Below, one piece after another: positions 4,902-5,604 of a stretch of DNA of 5,604 nt (positions are counted from its first letter, which is position 1; every line of letters starts with the position of its first letter). The notes beneath the pieces were generated by a model. The model saw only the letters and a list, made by a program, of their open reading frames with translations, did no database searches and had not been told where the DNA came from. The position numbers and the translations under genes are program-made. Source of the stretch: a bacterium (GTDB lineage Bacteria; Campylobacterota; Campylobacteria; Campylobacterales; Sulfurimonadaceae); contig JAHJFL010000050.1 of NCBI GenBank assembly GCA_018824795.1, positions 1-5,604 of the forward strand, in the 5' to 3' direction.

Positions 4902-5604
4902 TCTCTCTTGGGTGCAGCATTGCCTCTTTGTGTGCTGCACCAAGTGCAAGCGAAGTTTATGAAAAAACTGCGAAAGTTCTTTCGCAGCCTCAAATAAAAT
5001 TTCAGGTTGCCTCGACCATTACAAGTGGAAACTATGTTGAAGAACAAGTCTTTAGCTTAGCCAGAATTGAAGATAAAACGCAGTCATCTGTTTTAGTCTG
5101 TTTTGCTTCTCCTGTTAAAATAAAGGGAACAGCTATACTCATGAAAAAAAATCTTGACGAATCTCAAGCATCTGTTTTTTTCCCATCACTTGGGCGCACC
5201 CGTCTTATACCAAAGCAAAATGAAAAAGATGAAGTCTTCGGCTTAGGACTCTCCTTTTCTGAGATGCAAAATAACAAAGATGACCTTACTTTTTTACAAA
5301 CAGTTACCCAAGATGAGAAATTGTACTATCAATTGCAAAAAAAATTAGATGACACTAGAACTGTCTATACGATTTCCGTAGATGATATTATTCTTAAAAA
5401 AATGGATATTTACAAAGAAGAACTGCTTGTTAAAGAAGTTTTTGTGGATGAACTAAAAAAAATAAATACTAAGATTATGATTACAAAATGGCATATTTTT
5501 GATCATCTGAAAAATCAGACTTTAGCTTACAATATCAAAGAAGATTCAATACAAAATTTTGTTGATAAAAAAATATTTAGCAACTCTTCTCTTAGTCATT
5601 GCAC
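4880..5604 (+). CDS. LolA-like outer membrane lipoprotein-sorting family protein (runs off right edge)
   Basis: The frame is open for 241 codons from a TTG at 4880. The first residues, MDTRRVLISLGCSIASLCAAPSAS, look like a secretion signal with a twin-arginine-like TRRVLI; cleavage is probable at about residues 20-24. The mature part matches the LolA-like COG2834/PF17131 pattern as I know it: SSVLVCFASPVKIKGTAILM at 69-88 (strand, then F-x-x-P..KGT), FFPSLGRTRLIPK at 100-112 and FGLGLSFSEM at 120-129. Later strands follow, and an ending (NFVDKKIFSNSSLSH, about 226-240) resembles the family C-terminus, so few residues are probably missing. Such proteins are periplasmic beta-barrel-like carriers of lipids or lipoproteins; the substrate here is unknown. 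The gene overlaps the upstream lipoprotein gene by 22 bp, implying translational coupling. The in-frame ATG at 5141 is an alternative start but would remove the signal and the first strands, so I reject it. Exact family membership needs a profile search. Confidence 0.82.
   Translation, partial: MDTRRVLISLGCSIASLCAAPSASEVYEKTAKVLSQPQIKFQVASTITSGNYVEEQVFSLARIEDKTQSSVLVCFASPVKIKGTAILMKKNLDESQASVFFPSLGRTRLIPKQNEKDEVFGLGLSFSEMQNNKDDLTFLQTVTQDEKLYYQLQKKLDDTRTVYTISVDDIILKKMDIYKEELLVKEVFVDELKKINTKIMITKWHIFDHLKNQTLAYNIKEDSIQNFVDKKIFSNSSLSHC
4911..4941 (+). other. Strong hairpin GGTGCAGCA/TGCTGCACC at the gene junction
   Basis: A perfect 9-bp GC-rich inverted repeat (4911-4919 and 4933-4941) with a 13-base loop begins nine bases after the upstream stop codon. 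With one bulged G, three further pairs form outside it. It lies within the signal-peptide codons of the LolA-like gene. No T-run follows on either strand, so it does not look like an intrinsic terminator. Confidence 0.7.
4968..4987. other. Perfect 20-bp inverted repeat CTGCGAAAG-TT-CTTTCGCAG
   Basis: Two 9-bp arms flank a two-base centre, inside the early codons of the LolA-like gene. On the minus strand the hairpin is followed directly by a run of six T (4962-4967 read in reverse), the form of an intrinsic terminator for antisense transcription. On the plus strand no T-run follows. Confidence 0.6.

Noticed and set aside
4902..4990. Intergenic spacer with a terminator between the last two genes
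   Set aside because: The two hairpins first suggested an intergenic region, but neither has a T-run on the plus strand. The frame is open throughout and encodes a plausible signal peptide joined to the mature LolA-like N-terminus.
4959..4997. ATG followed by AAAAAACTG, resembling the start of a secreted protein
   Set aside because: It reaches a stop after 12 codons. The continuous frame from TTG at 4880 gives a signal peptide and a LolA-like domain instead.
1..5604. CRISPR array, tRNA or rRNA gene, insertion sequence
   Set aside because: There is no repeat-spacer pattern, cloverleaf-like segment, rRNA-like stretch, transposase reading frame or terminal inverted repeat. The only regular tandem repeats are the coding 33- and 21-bp units.

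Overview
The window looks like an AT-rich chromosomal segment from a member of the Campylobacterota (epsilonproteobacteria), most likely a free-living Sulfurimonas- or Sulfurovum-like organism. This assignment rests on three things: a cbb3 oxidase subunit I gene of the epsilonproteobacterial type, a DUF507 gene translationally coupled to carA, and the sequence character of the proteins. It is an inference from protein recognition, not a database match.

Layout. The left half lies on the minus strand. ccoN (cbb3 cytochrome oxidase catalytic subunit) runs off the left edge and is only half present. It is preceded by an AT-rich gap of about 220 bp. That gap holds the ccoN promoter region and ribosome binding site, plus a strong intrinsic terminator for carA whose stem contains the carA stop codon. 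Next come carA (glutaminase subunit of carbamoyl-phosphate synthetase) and, overlapping it by one base in a TAATG junction, a DUF507 gene. These two clearly form one transcription unit read leftward from a promoter near 2700.

The right half is divergent, on the plus strand, and is the accessory part. A 674-residue protein carries a twin-arginine-type lipoprotein signal (RRRFL, lipobox LSGC, then six glycines). Near its C-terminus it has an exceptionally regular repeat array: six consecutive 11-residue units followed without a gap by eight consecutive 7-residue units. I know of no function for it. A second gene overlaps its end by 22 bp and begins with TTG behind a good Shine-Dalgarno. It encodes a secreted LolA-like (COG2834/PF17131-type) protein that runs off the right edge, probably only a few residues short of its end. 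The signal-peptide region of this second gene holds two strong perfect inverted repeats.

Working together. ccoN belongs to microaerobic respiration. carA feeds arginine and pyrimidine synthesis. The right-hand pair looks like a translationally coupled envelope module: a surface or periplasmic lipoprotein with an amphipathic repeat helix, plus a periplasmic lipid- or lipoprotein-carrier-type protein. In other genomes LolA-like proteins of this kind are often next to an RND/MMPL-type exporter gene, which would be the first thing to look for just beyond the right edge. That pair is the most likely source of undescribed biology here.
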